Below are positions 47,325-56,383 of a stretch of DNA of 64,000 nucleotides, piece by piece. Made by a program: the position numbers and the translations under genes. Under the pieces are notes generated by a model. The model had not been told where the DNA came from and made no database searches. It saw only the letters and a program-made list of their open reading frames with translations. The stretch lies in the NCBI RefSeq assembly GCF_014646235.1, contig NZ_BMNB01000001.1, positions 1 through 64,000 on the forward strand, in the 5' to 3' direction. This DNA is from Micromonospora sonchi. Its GTDB lineage: Bacteria > Actinomycetota > Actinomycetes > Mycobacteriales > Micromonosporaceae. Every line of letters starts with the position of its first letter. The stretch's first letter is position 1.

Positions 47325-47822
47325 GTGTCAGAGCAGGCAGTCCCGCCGTCTTCAGACGCCCCGCCGACCCCGCCGGGCGCGCCGGCACCGCCCGCGGCGG
47401 GCGTGCAGCCGCCCCCGCCGGCCGAGTCGGAGCAGCGCTCCGGTGGGGGTAAGAAGAAGCTCCTCAGCGTCGTCGGCGCGATCGCCGCCTTCGCGGTCGT
47501 CGCAGGTCTGAAGTTCGGTCTCGGCAGCCTGCGCAACTCCGACGAGGCGGCCGAGGCGAAGGTCGGCGACTGCATCGCCGAGCTGTCGGCGACCAACCTC
47601 GGCGAGAAGGAGACCAAGGTCGACGGGGCGGAGGTGGTCGCCTGCACCGACAGCAAGGCGGTGTACAACGTCGTCGGTCGGGTCGACGGGCAGACCGAGG
47701 CGCAGGCCAGCTCCGGCGAGGCATGCGACCAGTACTTCAAGGAGGGCGACGACGGCTACGTCTTCTCCTCCATCAAGCCGGGGAGCACCGGCTACCTGCT
47801 CTGCCTGACCAAGCGGTCCTGA
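47325..47822 (+). CDS. Small membrane protein, LppU/SCO3897-like
   Basis: A 165-residue protein: a Pro/Ala-rich cytoplasmic leader (about 45 residues), a basic stop KKKLL, one membrane helix (about residues 46-66) and an extracytoplasmic domain with KVGDCIAELSATN (about residue 82), VVACTDSKAVYNVVGRVD and SGEACDQYF. Three cysteines spaced as VGDC, VAC and EAC with a late LLCL recall a family of short envelope proteins in Streptomyces and mycobacteria. Function unknown. The GTG follows GGAAGGAAAA. Confidence 0.75.
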   Translation: MSEQAVPPSSDAPPTPPGAPAPPAAGVQPPPPAESEQRSGGGKKKLLSVVGAIAAFAVVAGLKFGLGSLRNSDEAAEAKVGDCIAELSATNLGEKETKVDGAEVVACTDSKAVYNVVGRVDGQTEAQASSGEACDQYFKEGDDGYVFSSIKPGSTGYLLCLTKRS

Positions 47823-47850
47823 GCGGACCCCAGCGTCATCCCCACCATGG

Positions 47851-47881
47851 TCGACGGCGGCGCACGCGGCGCCGCCGTCGA
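47851..47881 (+). terminator. Hairpin terminator
   Basis: A perfect 13-bp stem (47851-47863 with 47869-47881) and 5-base loop, 28 bases after the small membrane protein gene. Confidence 0.8.
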
Positions 47882-48030
47882 TGTGTTGTCCATGTCACCA
47901 GAGAAGAACGGGAGGTGAACGCCACTCTTCCCTCGTCTTCCCGGTGGCGGTCACGGCGTGGCAGGCTACCGGCACACAGCACCCACTGGGCGACCAGCCA
48001 ACGATGACTGACCGCTAGGAGGACGGGCCG

Positions 48031-48717
48031 ATGGGCGAAATGGTGACCTACCGCGTCAACGGGGGGAACGGAGCGGGGTACCTCGCGATACCCTCGACCG
48101 GTGCGGCCAGCCCAGCGGTCATTGTCATCCAGGATTGGTGGGGTCTGGCGCCCCACGTGCGGGCCGTCGTGGACCGCTTCGCCGAGGCGGGCTTCGTCGC
48201 CCTGGCACCCGACTTCCGGCACGGTGGGCCGGCGAGCAAGCCGAGTGAACCGCGGCAGATGCTGAACAGCACGCAGATGGACGAGGCGGCCGCCGACATC
48301 GCCGCCGCCACCGATTACCTCGCCGGGCGTGCCGAGACCACCGGAAAGGCCGGCTGTGCGGGTTTCTGCGCGGGAGCCAGCCTGGCGTTGTGGGCGGCGA
48401 GTTTCACCGAGCGGATCGTCGCCACCGCCGCGTTCTATCCTCGGCTGCCCTGGGCGGGGATGCACACCGAGTGGCCGGACTACGCGGGCAAGGCGGCGCT
48501 GATCCACTGTTCGGAGGCGGACGGCACCTCCAGCGAGCCGGGCGTGCAGGCCGTACGCCGGGCCATCGAGCACGCCGGCGGTAGTTGCCAGCTGCACGAC
48601 TACCCGGGCACCGAACACGCCTTCTTCAACGAGGACCGGCCGGAGAAATTCGACCAGCGCGCCGCCACCAGCGCCTGGGCCCGTACCCTCGAACTCTTCC
48701 GGGCCAAGCTTGGCTGA
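48031..48717 (+). CDS. Dienelactone hydrolase family protein
   Basis: An alpha/beta hydrolase of 228 residues. The Cys-type nucleophile elbow is [16 protein letters not shown] (Cys about residue 114), the Asp is in [14 protein letters not shown] (about residue 160) and the His in [13 protein letters not shown] (about residue 192). GFCAGA replaces the usual GFCxGG, a small change. Family members open dienelactones in aromatic degradation, but most actinobacterial copies have no assigned substrate. AGGAGG lies nine bases before the start. It overlaps the udgB gene. Confidence 0.9.
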   Translation: MGEMVTYRVNGGNGAGYLAIPSTGAASPAVIVIQDWWGLAPHVRAVVDRFAEAGFVALAPDFRHGGPASKPSEPRQMLNSTQMDEAAADIAAATDYLAGRAETTGKAGCAGFCAGASLALWAASFTERIVATAAFYPRLPWAGMHTEWPDYAGKAALIHCSEADGTSSEPGVQAVRRAIEHAGGSCQLHDYPGTEHAFFNEDRPEKFDQRAATSAWARTLELFRAKLG

Positions 48718-49450
48718 GCCGCGTACCCCCGCAGAGGTGGTCGTCCGCGCAACGCGGGCGACCGACCTGGCCGACCTCGACGCGGCGATCGGCAACTGTT
48801 TCGCCTGTCCGCGCCTGGTCGACTGGCGTACGGAGGTCGCGCGCACCCGACGGGCCGCCTTCCGCGACCAGGAGTACTGGGGCCGACCGGTGCCCGGGTT
48901 CGGTGATCCGGCGGCCCGGATCGCCATCCTCGGCCTGGCCCCGGCCGCGCACGGCGGCAACCGCACGGGGCGGATCTTCACCGGTGACCGCTCCGGTGAC
49001 GTGCTCTTCGCCGCGCTGCACCGCGCCGGGTTGGCCAACCAGCCGACCAGCGTCGCAATCGACGACGGGCTGGCGCTGCGGCAGACGAGAATCTTCTCCG
49101 CCGTGCGCTGCGCGCCGCCGGACAACAAGCCCACGCCGACCGAGCGGGACACCTGCGCGCCCTGGCTGCACCGGGAGGTCGCGCTGGTCAGGCCCACCCT
49201 ACGGGTCGTGGTCGCGCTGGGGGCGTTCGCCTGGGCCGCGTGGTGGCCGACGTTGCGGCAGGTGTACGGCATGCCTCCGCCCAGCCCGCGACCGGCGTTC
49301 GGCCATGGGGCACACTGGTTCGGCACAGCCGTACCGGAACTGCTCGGTTGTTACCACGTCAGCCAGCAGAACACTTTCACGGGACGGCTGACACCAGGGA
49401 TGCTGGACGATGTGTTCGCCCGGGCGAAACGGTTGGCCGGAGTGGACTGA
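48710..49450 (+). CDS. udgB: Uracil-DNA glycosylase, family 5 (UdgB)
   Basis: Removes uracil and some deaminated purines from DNA. The 246-residue protein has the iron-sulfur cysteines (NCFACPRL, about residue 29; a third in SAVRCAPP, about residue 132), the active-site loop [20 protein letters not shown] (about residues 74-93) and the DNA-binding motif [16 protein letters not shown] near the end. The Ala-Pro-Ala-Ala-His form of motif A is that of family 5. The start appears to be a TTG at 48710 that overlaps the hydrolase gene by eight bases; a GTG at 48737 is the alternative. Confidence 0.9.
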   Translation: MAEPRTPAEVVVRATRATDLADLDAAIGNCFACPRLVDWRTEVARTRRAAFRDQEYWGRPVPGFGDPAARIAILGLAPAAHGGNRTGRIFTGDRSGDVLFAALHRAGLANQPTSVAIDDGLALRQTRIFSAVRCAPPDNKPTPTERDTCAPWLHREVALVRPTLRVVVALGAFAWAAWWPTLRQVYGMPPPSPRPAFGHGAHWFGTAVPELLGCYHVSQQNTFTGRLTPGMLDDVFARAKRLAGVD

Positions 49451-49526
49451 GGCTGCGGGGCGGTGGCGATGACGGACAGTGAGCGCGGTGGTCCGCCGTC
49501 CGCCCCGGTGGCCCGGAGGTAGCCGG

Positions 49527-50255
49527 ATGGAGGCTCTGCGCAGGTGGTGGCCGCTCGCGGTGGTGGCCGGCCTGCTCGCTGCGGTCACCCTGGCGGCCGC
49601 GAACTCGTCGATCGGCGCCAGCCGGGTCCCGCCCGTCGCCAAGGACGCCCCGTTCGTCCTGGAGTACCCGAGCGAGGATCCTCGCCCGTCGATCCCGGTC
49701 GAGCCGCGGGAGGCCGCCGAGCAGACCCGTACGCAGATCCCGTCCTGGCTCGGCACGGCGGCGCTGGCGGTGTTCGGCGCGGCGCTGGCCGCCGCCCTCG
49801 GCTATCTGGTCTGGACGCTGCTGCGGGCGGCGGCCCGCCGGGTGACCCGCAGGCTGCCCGCGCGGCCGGCCCGGCGCAACGCCGAGGGTACGGCGCGTGA
49901 GGTGGTCGCCGCCGTCGATGCCGGTCTGGTCGAACTGGACGACCGGTCCACCGACCCGCGGACCGCGGTGATCGCCTGCTGGGTCCGGCTCGAAGAGGCC
50001 GCCGCGGGCGCCGGCGTGCCCCGGCTGACCGGCGACACCGCCACCGACCTGGTCACCCGGCTGTTGCGCGGCGATCCGTCCACCGGCGTGCCGGCGATCG
50101 TCAGCGCCGACGTGCTGGCCGAGTTCGCGCACGTCTACCGGGAGGCCCGGTACGCCACCCGCCCGGTCGACGAACGCACCCGCGACCAGGCCCGGGCGGC
50201 GCTGCGCCGGCTGCGCGGTGAACTCGCCGCCACGGTCGAGCAGGAGACGGCATGA
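49527..50255 (+). CDS. DUF4129 domain membrane protein
   Basis: A 242-residue protein with an N-terminal membrane helix (about residues 7-26), a short extracytoplasmic loop with DPRPSIPVEPREAAEQ, a second helix (about residues 73-97) and a C-terminal DUF4129 domain (AVIACWVRLEEAAAGAGVPR, about residue 148). It is the first gene of the DUF4129/MoxR/DUF58 operon. GGAGGT lies seven bases before the ATG. The operon type is linked to secretion or assembly of extracellular or metal-loaded proteins, without a firm role. Confidence 0.85.
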   Translation: MEALRRWWPLAVVAGLLAAVTLAAANSSIGASRVPPVAKDAPFVLEYPSEDPRPSIPVEPREAAEQTRTQIPSWLGTAALAVFGAALAAALGYLVWTLLRAAARRVTRRLPARPARRNAEGTAREVVAAVDAGLVELDDRSTDPRTAVIACWVRLEEAAAGAGVPRLTGDTATDLVTRLLRGDPSTGVPAIVSADVLAEFAHVYREARYATRPVDERTRDQARAALRRLRGELAATVEQETA

Positions 50256-50838
50256 GCCGGACCAGCATCGACGACCTGCTCAGCTTCGAGGAGGAGCGGC
50301 CAGCTCGACCCGGACGGCGCGAGGGCGGGCGGCTACGGACCGTGCTCAGCCTCCTCGGTGTGACCGTGGCCGCGACCGTCGTGCTGGTCGCCGGGCTGCG
50401 GGCGGTCGGGTTGCAGGTGTCGCTGCTGGTGCTGGTCGCCGCGGTGCTCACGCTGCTGCTGGTACGCCGGATCGTGGCTGTGCTGGCCCCGCCGCCGAAG
50501 TCCCGCCGCCTCGCGGACGCGTCCCGGGGCGGCGAGGAGGACGGCATGTACAACTGGACGGCCCGGGACGCGCTGCGCACCGCGGTCAACGGTTGGGAAA
50601 CTCCGCTGGACTGGTCCAGGAACCGACCCGAGCGGTTCACCAAGATCATCCTGCCCCGCCTCGCCGAGCTGGCTGACGAGCGGTTACGCCTGAAGCACGG
50701 CGTGACCCGCGAGTCGGACCCGGGCCGGGCGCAGGTCCTGCTGGGCGACCGGCTGTCGACGTTCCTGCAGACCCCGCCCCGCCGCACCCCCTCGCCGCGC
50801 GACCTCGCGGCGATCGTCGCCGAACTGGAGAAGATCTG

Positions 50839-50839
<1 letters not shown>
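50252..50839 (+). CDS. Two-helix membrane protein of the MoxR operon
   Basis: A 195-residue protein with a charged leader, two adjacent membrane helices (about residues 30-50 and 52-73) and a cytoplasmic C-terminal part of about 115 residues (NWTARDALRTAVNGWETPLD, KIILPRLAELADERLRLKHG). I do not know a named family, but small proteins of this layout are regularly found between DUF4129 and MoxR genes in actinobacteria. Its ATG overlaps the DUF4129 stop (ATGA), and its stop overlaps the MoxR start (TGATG), so translation is coupled on both sides. Confidence 0.8.
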
Positions 50840-51846
<1,007 letters not shown>

Positions 51847-51853
51847 ACCCGTC

Positions 51854-53236
51854 GTGACCCGTCAGGACCGAACCGCACCGCAGCACTGGACGCCCACCTG
51901 GGCGCTCGGCCGGGCCGTGCTGCTCACCGGCCTGCTCCTGATCGCCGCGGTGCTGCTGGGCCGGGTGGACCTGGTCCTGCTGGCCGCCCCGTTCGCGCTG
52001 GGCACCGCGTACGCGTTGCGCCGCCGGCCCACCGAACTGCCCGAGGTGCAGGTGGAAGCCGACGAGGGGCACCTGGTGGAAAGCGGCCCGGTGGCCGGCA
52101 CGGTCAGCGTCGGCAACCCCGGCCCGGTGCCGTACGACGTGGCGGTGCTGCGTACCCGGGTCTCGCCCTGGCTGCGGGTCGAACGCGCGACGCTCGCCGG
52201 CGGTGCGGTCGCCGGGCGGGGTCGGGCCGGCGACCGCACCGGGCTGGTCGACCGGCCGTTCGTCACCTCGATCGCGCCGGAGACCGCGATCGACCTGGAG
52301 TTGGGCGGCACCGCGCTGCGCTGGGGGCGGCATCCCCTCGGCCCGGCCGGCGCCCGGGTGGCCGCGGCACAGGGGCTGTTGATCTCGCGGGCGGTGATCG
52401 CCGAGCCGGTCCGGTCGAAGGTGTACCCGAAGACCGAGCCGTTCGAGGCGGTCGAGGCGATGCCCCGGGCTGCCGGGCTGGTCGGCGCCCACCGCTCACG
52501 CCGCCCCGGCGAGGGCGGCGAACTGGCCGGGGTCCGGATCTTCGCACCCGGCGACCGGCTGCGCCGGATCGACTGGCGGGTGTCGCTGCGGACCCGGCAG
52601 CTGCACGTGGCGGCCACTCTCTCCGATCGGGACGCCGAGGTGGTCGTGCTGCTCGACGTGCTCGCCGAGGCGGGCCGCTCCGGTGGGATCGGCGGCCCGG
52701 CGTCGGTGCTGGACACCACGGTCCGGGCCGCCGCCGCCATCGCCGAGCACTACCTGCACCGGGGTGACCGGGTGGCGTTGCTGGAATACGGCCTGAGCGC
52801 CCGCCGGCTGCGGCCGGCCACCGGACGGCGACAGTATCTGACCGTCCTGGAGTGGCTGTTGGACGTCAAGGCCCAGCCCTCCCCGCACGCGCTGGACGAG
52901 CACGCCTTCGGCCCGCAACTGCTCTCCGCCGACGCGCTGGTGGTGGTGCTCACCCCGCTGCTGGAGGAGCGATCGGCGCAGATGCTGGCCCGGTTGGCCC
53001 GCTCGGGGCGGTTCGTGGTGGCCGTGGACACCCTGCCGGGCGATCTGCCGCCGCCGAAGGACCAGGGGTGGGGCGAGGTGGCGTACCGACTGTGGCGGCT
53101 GGACCGGGACACAATGATCATGCAGCTGCGGGAACACGGCGTGCCGGTGGTGCCGTGGGTCGGCGCGGGCAGCCTCGACCAGGTGTTGCGGGACGTGGCC
53201 CGGCTGGCCACCGCGCCTCGGGTGGGCAACCGATGA
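51854..53236 (+). CDS. DUF58 domain-containing protein
   Basis: A 460-residue membrane protein with two N-terminal helices (about residues 18-55) and the DUF58 domain, which has the signature RRPGEGGELAGVRIFAPGDR followed by RRIDWRVSLRTRQLHV (about residues 215-250), and a VWA-like fold with VVLLDVLAEAGRS (about residue 265). It is the usual partner of MoxR. The GTG lies seven bases after the MoxR stop. Its stop codon overlaps a mini-ORF that leads to the next gene. Confidence 0.92.
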   Translation: MTRQDRTAPQHWTPTWALGRAVLLTGLLLIAAVLLGRVDLVLLAAPFALGTAYALRRRPTELPEVQVEADEGHLVESGPVAGTVSVGNPGPVPYDVAVLRTRVSPWLRVERATLAGGAVAGRGRAGDRTGLVDRPFVTSIAPETAIDLELGGTALRWGRHPLGPAGARVAAAQGLLISRAVIAEPVRSKVYPKTEPFEAVEAMPRAAGLVGAHRSRRPGEGGELAGVRIFAPGDRLRRIDWRVSLRTRQLHVAATLSDRDAEVVVLLDVLAEAGRSGGIGGPASVLDTTVRAAAAIAEHYLHRGDRVALLEYGLSARRLRPATGRRQYLTVLEWLLDVKAQPSPHALDEHAFGPQLLSADALVVVLTPLLEERSAQMLARLARSGRFVVAVDTLPGDLPPPKDQGWGEVAYRLWRLDRDTMIMQLREHGVPVVPWVGAGSLDQVLRDVARLATAPRVGNR

Positions 53237-53295
53237 TCGCGGGCGACGTGGCGCGGCGAGCCACCGTGAGCACGGACGAAGGGCGACGTCGATGA
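53233..53295 (+). CDS. 20-residue bridging mini-ORF
   Basis: MIAGDVARRATVSTDEGRRR. Its ATG overlaps the DUF58 stop (ATGA, 53233-53236) and its TGA overlaps the next ATG (53292-53295), so a ribosome could pass from one gene to the next without leaving. Both ends carry the same 10-mer CGATGATCGC. Confidence 0.4.
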   Translation: MIAGDVARRATVSTDEGRRR

Positions 53296-53858
53296 TCGCC
53301 TCGCTGACCGGCCGGGTCCGGGCGCTGCGCACGGCGGCCGGCCGGATCACCCTGGCGCCGGTACTGGTCCGTCTCGGGATCTTCCTCACGGCACTGGTCG
53401 GGTTGCTGCTGGCGTACCCCGCCGAGGTGCTCGCGGGGCAGGCGCTCGGCGCCCTGGTCGTGGTCGCGGTGCTTCCCGCGCTGGCACCGCGCCGGTTCTG
53501 GCCGACCTTCGCGGCGCTGGTCACCGTCGCCGGGTGGCTGCTCGCCACCGACATGTACGACCGGCCGATCGCGCTGTGGCGGCTGATGGCCGTGGCGGTG
53601 GCGCTCTACCTGACGCACACGCTCTGCGCGCTGGTCGCGCTGTTGCCGTACGACGCGGTCGTGGACCCGGACCTGATCGTGCGTTGGCTCACCCAGGCCG
53701 CGGGCGTGTTGTTCGCCACCTCGGTGCTCGGGGTGCTGCTGCTCGAACTGGCCCGCGCGGGAGCAAACGCGGACGGCTGGCAGGCCGTCACCGTCGCCGG
53801 CCTGCTGGTCGCGGTCGCGGTGACCGCGCTGCTGGCCTGGCTGCTGCATCGTCGGTGA
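53292..53858 (+). CDS. Polytopic membrane protein of the MoxR operon
   Basis: A 188-residue protein with about five membrane helices (near residues 25-48, 50-68, 72-92, 98-122 and the two last segments around 135-185). It has no soluble domain and no recognised motif; ALAPRRFWPTFAALVTVAGW is its most distinctive segment. It is the last gene of the operon and begins where the mini-ORF ends. A membrane partner of the DUF58/MoxR system is the natural guess. Confidence 0.75.
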   Translation: MIASLTGRVRALRTAAGRITLAPVLVRLGIFLTALVGLLLAYPAEVLAGQALGALVVVAVLPALAPRRFWPTFAALVTVAGWLLATDMYDRPIALWRLMAVAVALYLTHTLCALVALLPYDAVVDPDLIVRWLTQAAGVLFATSVLGVLLLELARAGANADGWQAVTVAGLLVAVAVTALLAWLLHRR

Positions 53859-53934
53859 CGGGTGGGGCACCGGGGGCGGGTGCCGGGCCCGTGCCCCACT
53901 GCCGGCTGTGCCCCTGAGCATCGAGAGTTGTCCG

Positions 53935-53963
53935 GGTCACAGCGTGGTTGTGCTCGGTCACAG
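53935..53963 (+). promoter_or_regulatory. Two direct GGTCACAG motifs upstream of the NADH dehydrogenase gene
   Basis: GGTCACAG at 53935-53942 and 53956-53963, 21 bp apart, on the same face of the helix, about 50 bp before the start at 54007. No named regulator is assigned. Confidence 0.3.
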
Positions 53964-54006
53964 AAGGGGAACCGGGATCGGGATTAGCGCAGCCGGTGGG
54001 GGAAAG

Positions 54007-55329
54007 ATGGTAGGCGTGAATCCGAAGCGGATCCTTGTGGTGGGTGCCGGGCACGTTGGTCTCTACGCGGCGCTGCGCCTGTCGAAGAAGCTGAGTTCCC
54101 GTGAGGCCGAGGTCATCGTCGTCGATCCCCAGCCGCACATGACGTACCAGCCGTTCCTGCCCGAGGCCTCCGGGGGAAACATCTCCCCGCGGCACGCCGT
54201 GGTGCCGCTGCGCCGGGAGTTGCGCCGGTGCACGGTGGTGGCCGGCGCGGTGACGCGGATCGACCACGAGCGCAGGACCGCCACCATCCAGCCGATCGTC
54301 GGTCCGACCCGGGAGATCGCGTACGACCACGTCGTGGTCGCCCCCGGTTCGGTCTCCCGGACCCTGCCGATTCCGGGCCTGCACGAGCAGGGCATCGGGT
54401 TCAAGACCATCGGTGAGGCCATCTACCTGCGCAACCATGTGCTGGAACTGCTCGACGTGGCGGCGGCGACGACCGACCCCGAGGTGCGTCGCCGAGCGCT
54501 GACCTTCGTCTTCGTCGGTGGCGGGTACGCCGGCATCGAGGCGCTCGCCGAGATGGAGGACATGGCCCGGCACGCCCTGAAGTACTACCCGGAGCTGAAA
54601 GCGTCGGACATGCGGTGGGTGCTGGTCGAGGCCACCCAGCGGGTGCTGCCCGAGGTCGACCGGGACATGGGCGCCTACACGGTGCAGCAGTTGCTGAAGC
54701 GGGACATGGACGTCCGGCTGGACACCCGGCTCGAGTCCTGCGTCGACGGGGTGGTCAAGCTCTCCGACGGGGGCACCTTCAGCTCCGACACCATCGTCTG
54801 GACTGCGGGCGTGAAGCCCTCGCCGATGCTGGACGCGACGGACTTCCCCCGCGACGACCGGCGTCGGGTCACCTGCCTGCCCACCCTTCAGGTGGTCGAC
54901 GGCGACCGGGTGATCGAGGGCGCGTGGAGCGCCGGTGACTGCGCAGCCGTGCCGGACCTGACCAAGCCGCCGGGCAACTACTGCTCGCCGAGCGCCCAGC
55001 ACGCGGTGCGCCAGGCCCAGCGGATGGCCGACAACATCGTCGCCGTGATCCGGGGCCGGGAGCCGATCGACTACAAGCACAAGCACGCGGGCAGCGTGGC
55101 CAGCCTCGGCCTGCACAAGGGCGTGGCCCAGGTCTACGGCATCAAGATGACCGGCTGGCCGGCGTGGTTCATGCACCGGACGTACCACATGAGCCGGATC
55201 CCCTCGTTCAACCGCAAGGTCCGGGTGGTGGTCGACTGGACGCTGGCGTTCTTCCTCAAGCGCGAGGTCGTCGCCCTCGGCCAGCTGCACGACCCCCGCG
55301 AAGACTTCGCCGAAGCCTCCCGGAAGTAA
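54007..55329 (+). CDS. Type II NADH dehydrogenase (NAD(P)/FAD-dependent oxidoreductase)
   Basis: Membrane-associated flavoprotein passing electrons from NADH to menaquinone without proton pumping. The 440-residue protein has the FAD motif ILVVGAGHVGLYAALRLS (about residues 7-24), the NDH-2-like HMTYQPFLPEASGGNISPRH (about residue 46), the NADH motif TFVFVGGGYAGIEALAEMED (about residue 165), and WSAGDCAAVPDLTKPPG with a C-terminal amphipathic region ending in FNRKVRVVVDWTLAFF. The ATG at 54007 has GGGGGAAA before it; GTG at 54016 is possible. The stop codon TAA lies inside copy 3 of the 54-bp repeat. Confidence 0.9.
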   Translation: MVGVNPKRILVVGAGHVGLYAALRLSKKLSSREAEVIVVDPQPHMTYQPFLPEASGGNISPRHAVVPLRRELRRCTVVAGAVTRIDHERRTATIQPIVGPTREIAYDHVVVAPGSVSRTLPIPGLHEQGIGFKTIGEAIYLRNHVLELLDVAAATTDPEVRRRALTFVFVGGGYAGIEALAEMEDMARHALKYYPELKASDMRWVLVEATQRVLPEVDRDMGAYTVQQLLKRDMDVRLDTRLESCVDGVVKLSDGGTFSSDTIVWTAGVKPSPMLDATDFPRDDRRRVTCLPTLQVVDGDRVIEGAWSAGDCAAVPDLTKPPGNYCSPSAQHAVRQAQRMADNIVAVIRGREPIDYKHKHAGSVASLGLHKGVAQVYGIKMTGWPAWFMHRTYHMSRIPSFNRKVRVVVDWTLAFFLKREVVALGQLHDPREDFAEASRK

Positions 55330-55379
55330 GGAAGGGCCCCTTCTTAACGCCTGCGGTAGAGGAGGGGCCCCCTATTAAC
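55326..55379 (+). repeat. 54-bp GGGGCCCC repeat, copy 3
   Basis: Same orientation as copy 2: starts GTAAGGAAGG, ends CCTATTAAC. Its first bases supply the TAA stop of the NADH dehydrogenase gene. Confidence 0.9.
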
Positions 55380-55500
55380 GCACCCGTCGATCTGCCGGCC
55401 GCCGGCGACGTAGGGGCGGCTGGCGACGCGGGACGCCGCGGCGGCCGCGAAACCGCTACCGTGGCACTGCACCCGCGCGTCTCGGCGCGTCGGGGTACGC

Positions 55501-55581
55501 GCCCGGGTGGTGGAACGGCAGACACGGCCGCCTTAAAAGCGGCTGCCGCAAGGCGTGCGGGTTCGACCCCCGCCCCGGGCA
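55501..55581 (+). tRNA. tRNA-Leu (anticodon UAA)
   Basis: Cloverleaf read by eye: acceptor GCCCGGG/CCCGGGC, anticodon stem GCCGC/GCGGC with loop CTTAAAA giving UAA, a long variable arm (TGCCGCAAGGCGT region) as expected of class II leucine tRNA, T arm GCGGGTTCGACCCCCGC. The CCA end is not encoded. The 230 bp downstream hold only a weak partial hairpin and the promoter region of the next gene; no att-type duplication of the tRNA 3' end is seen. Confidence 0.95.
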
Positions 55582-55811
55582 CACGAAGGAATCTCCGCCT
55601 CGCCGGACCGCGCTGGCTGGACTCCGCCGCGCTCGCCCCCGGGCTTCCCGGCAGCCTCTAGAAGGATCTAGCGCCCGGCACGTTGATCACGCAACGGCCC
55701 TGCTCTTCTGGGTAGCAACCACGATCAACTACGGTTGCCTCCAACGTGATCTTAGGTAGCTACAGTGACCAGTCTGTAGTTCCTGGCACGCACCCCCTGG
55801 AGATGTGAAAA

Positions 55812-56381
55812 GTGTGCATACCTGCCGAAACCTCGCTGCTGGTTTCCATCCAGGAGAGGGGGTTCGAGAACGATCCGGTTGCCGGGCACCGCGCCATCGG
55901 GTTGCTCGGCGATCCGCACACGGTGCTTATTCCGCATCCGCCCGAGGAACTCTTCGACCCAAGACGGGAATTTCAGGCGGTGGTGATCCCCACGCCGCTG
56001 CACGCCGAGGACATTATCGAGCGGCACAATGGGTGGTGCCTGAAGGCGGTCCGCATCGGCTCGGGCGGCGGCGCGATCGCCGCGCTGCTCACCCTGGCCC
56101 TGCCGTCGAGGTATGGCACGATGCTGGCCGGCTTCCGCGCCGACGAGTTGGGCCGCACCGTCGAAGAGAACGGCGGTGACCTGTGGTCGGCCCTTGAGTC
56201 ACTGGCAATCATCCCGCCGGAAGTGCGCGAGGGACCGCGTGAGGAGTTGCTGCGCGCGCTGCCGGATATCGAGCGCCTCCAGCGCCAGTATCGGATCCGC
56301 GAGCATCACCTGCGCGCTCCCGGCGAGGTCGCCTCGTGGCTGTGCGCCGTCTTCTGCGTGTGTGATTCAGGCAAGGGCTGA
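55812..56381 (+). CDS. Protein of unknown function, in operon with a two-component system
   Basis: A 189-residue protein starting at a GTG nine bases after CTGGAG. It reads as a soluble cytoplasmic protein: GFENDPVAGHRAIGLLGDPH (about residues 17-36), a Pro-rich turn (IPHPPEELFDP), a Gly-rich AVRIGSGGGAIAALLTL (about residue 79), helical ends and a Cys-rich finish (WLCAVFCVCDSG). I do not recognise the family. The stop lies two bases before the histidine kinase ATG, so it is surely co-expressed with it and may modulate the kinase or sense its signal. Confidence 0.7.
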   Translation: MCIPAETSLLVSIQERGFENDPVAGHRAIGLLGDPHTVLIPHPPEELFDPRREFQAVVIPTPLHAEDIIERHNGWCLKAVRIGSGGGAIAALLTLALPSRYGTMLAGFRADELGRTVEENGGDLWSALESLAIIPPEVREGPREELLRALPDIERLQRQYRIREHHLRAPGEVASWLCAVFCVCDSGKG

Positions 56382-56383
56382 CG

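Noticed and set aside
53935..53963. GGTCACAG repeats as a PhoP box
   Set aside because: PhoP boxes use 11-bp direct units with a GTTCACC core; the spacing here is 21 bp and the core differs.
55677..55754. A further GATC-tipped hairpin after tRNA-Leu
   Set aside because: Only short pairings exist (GTTGATC with GATCAAC, GCAACC with GGTTGC) and they compete with one another; it is not comparable to the long hairpins elsewhere.
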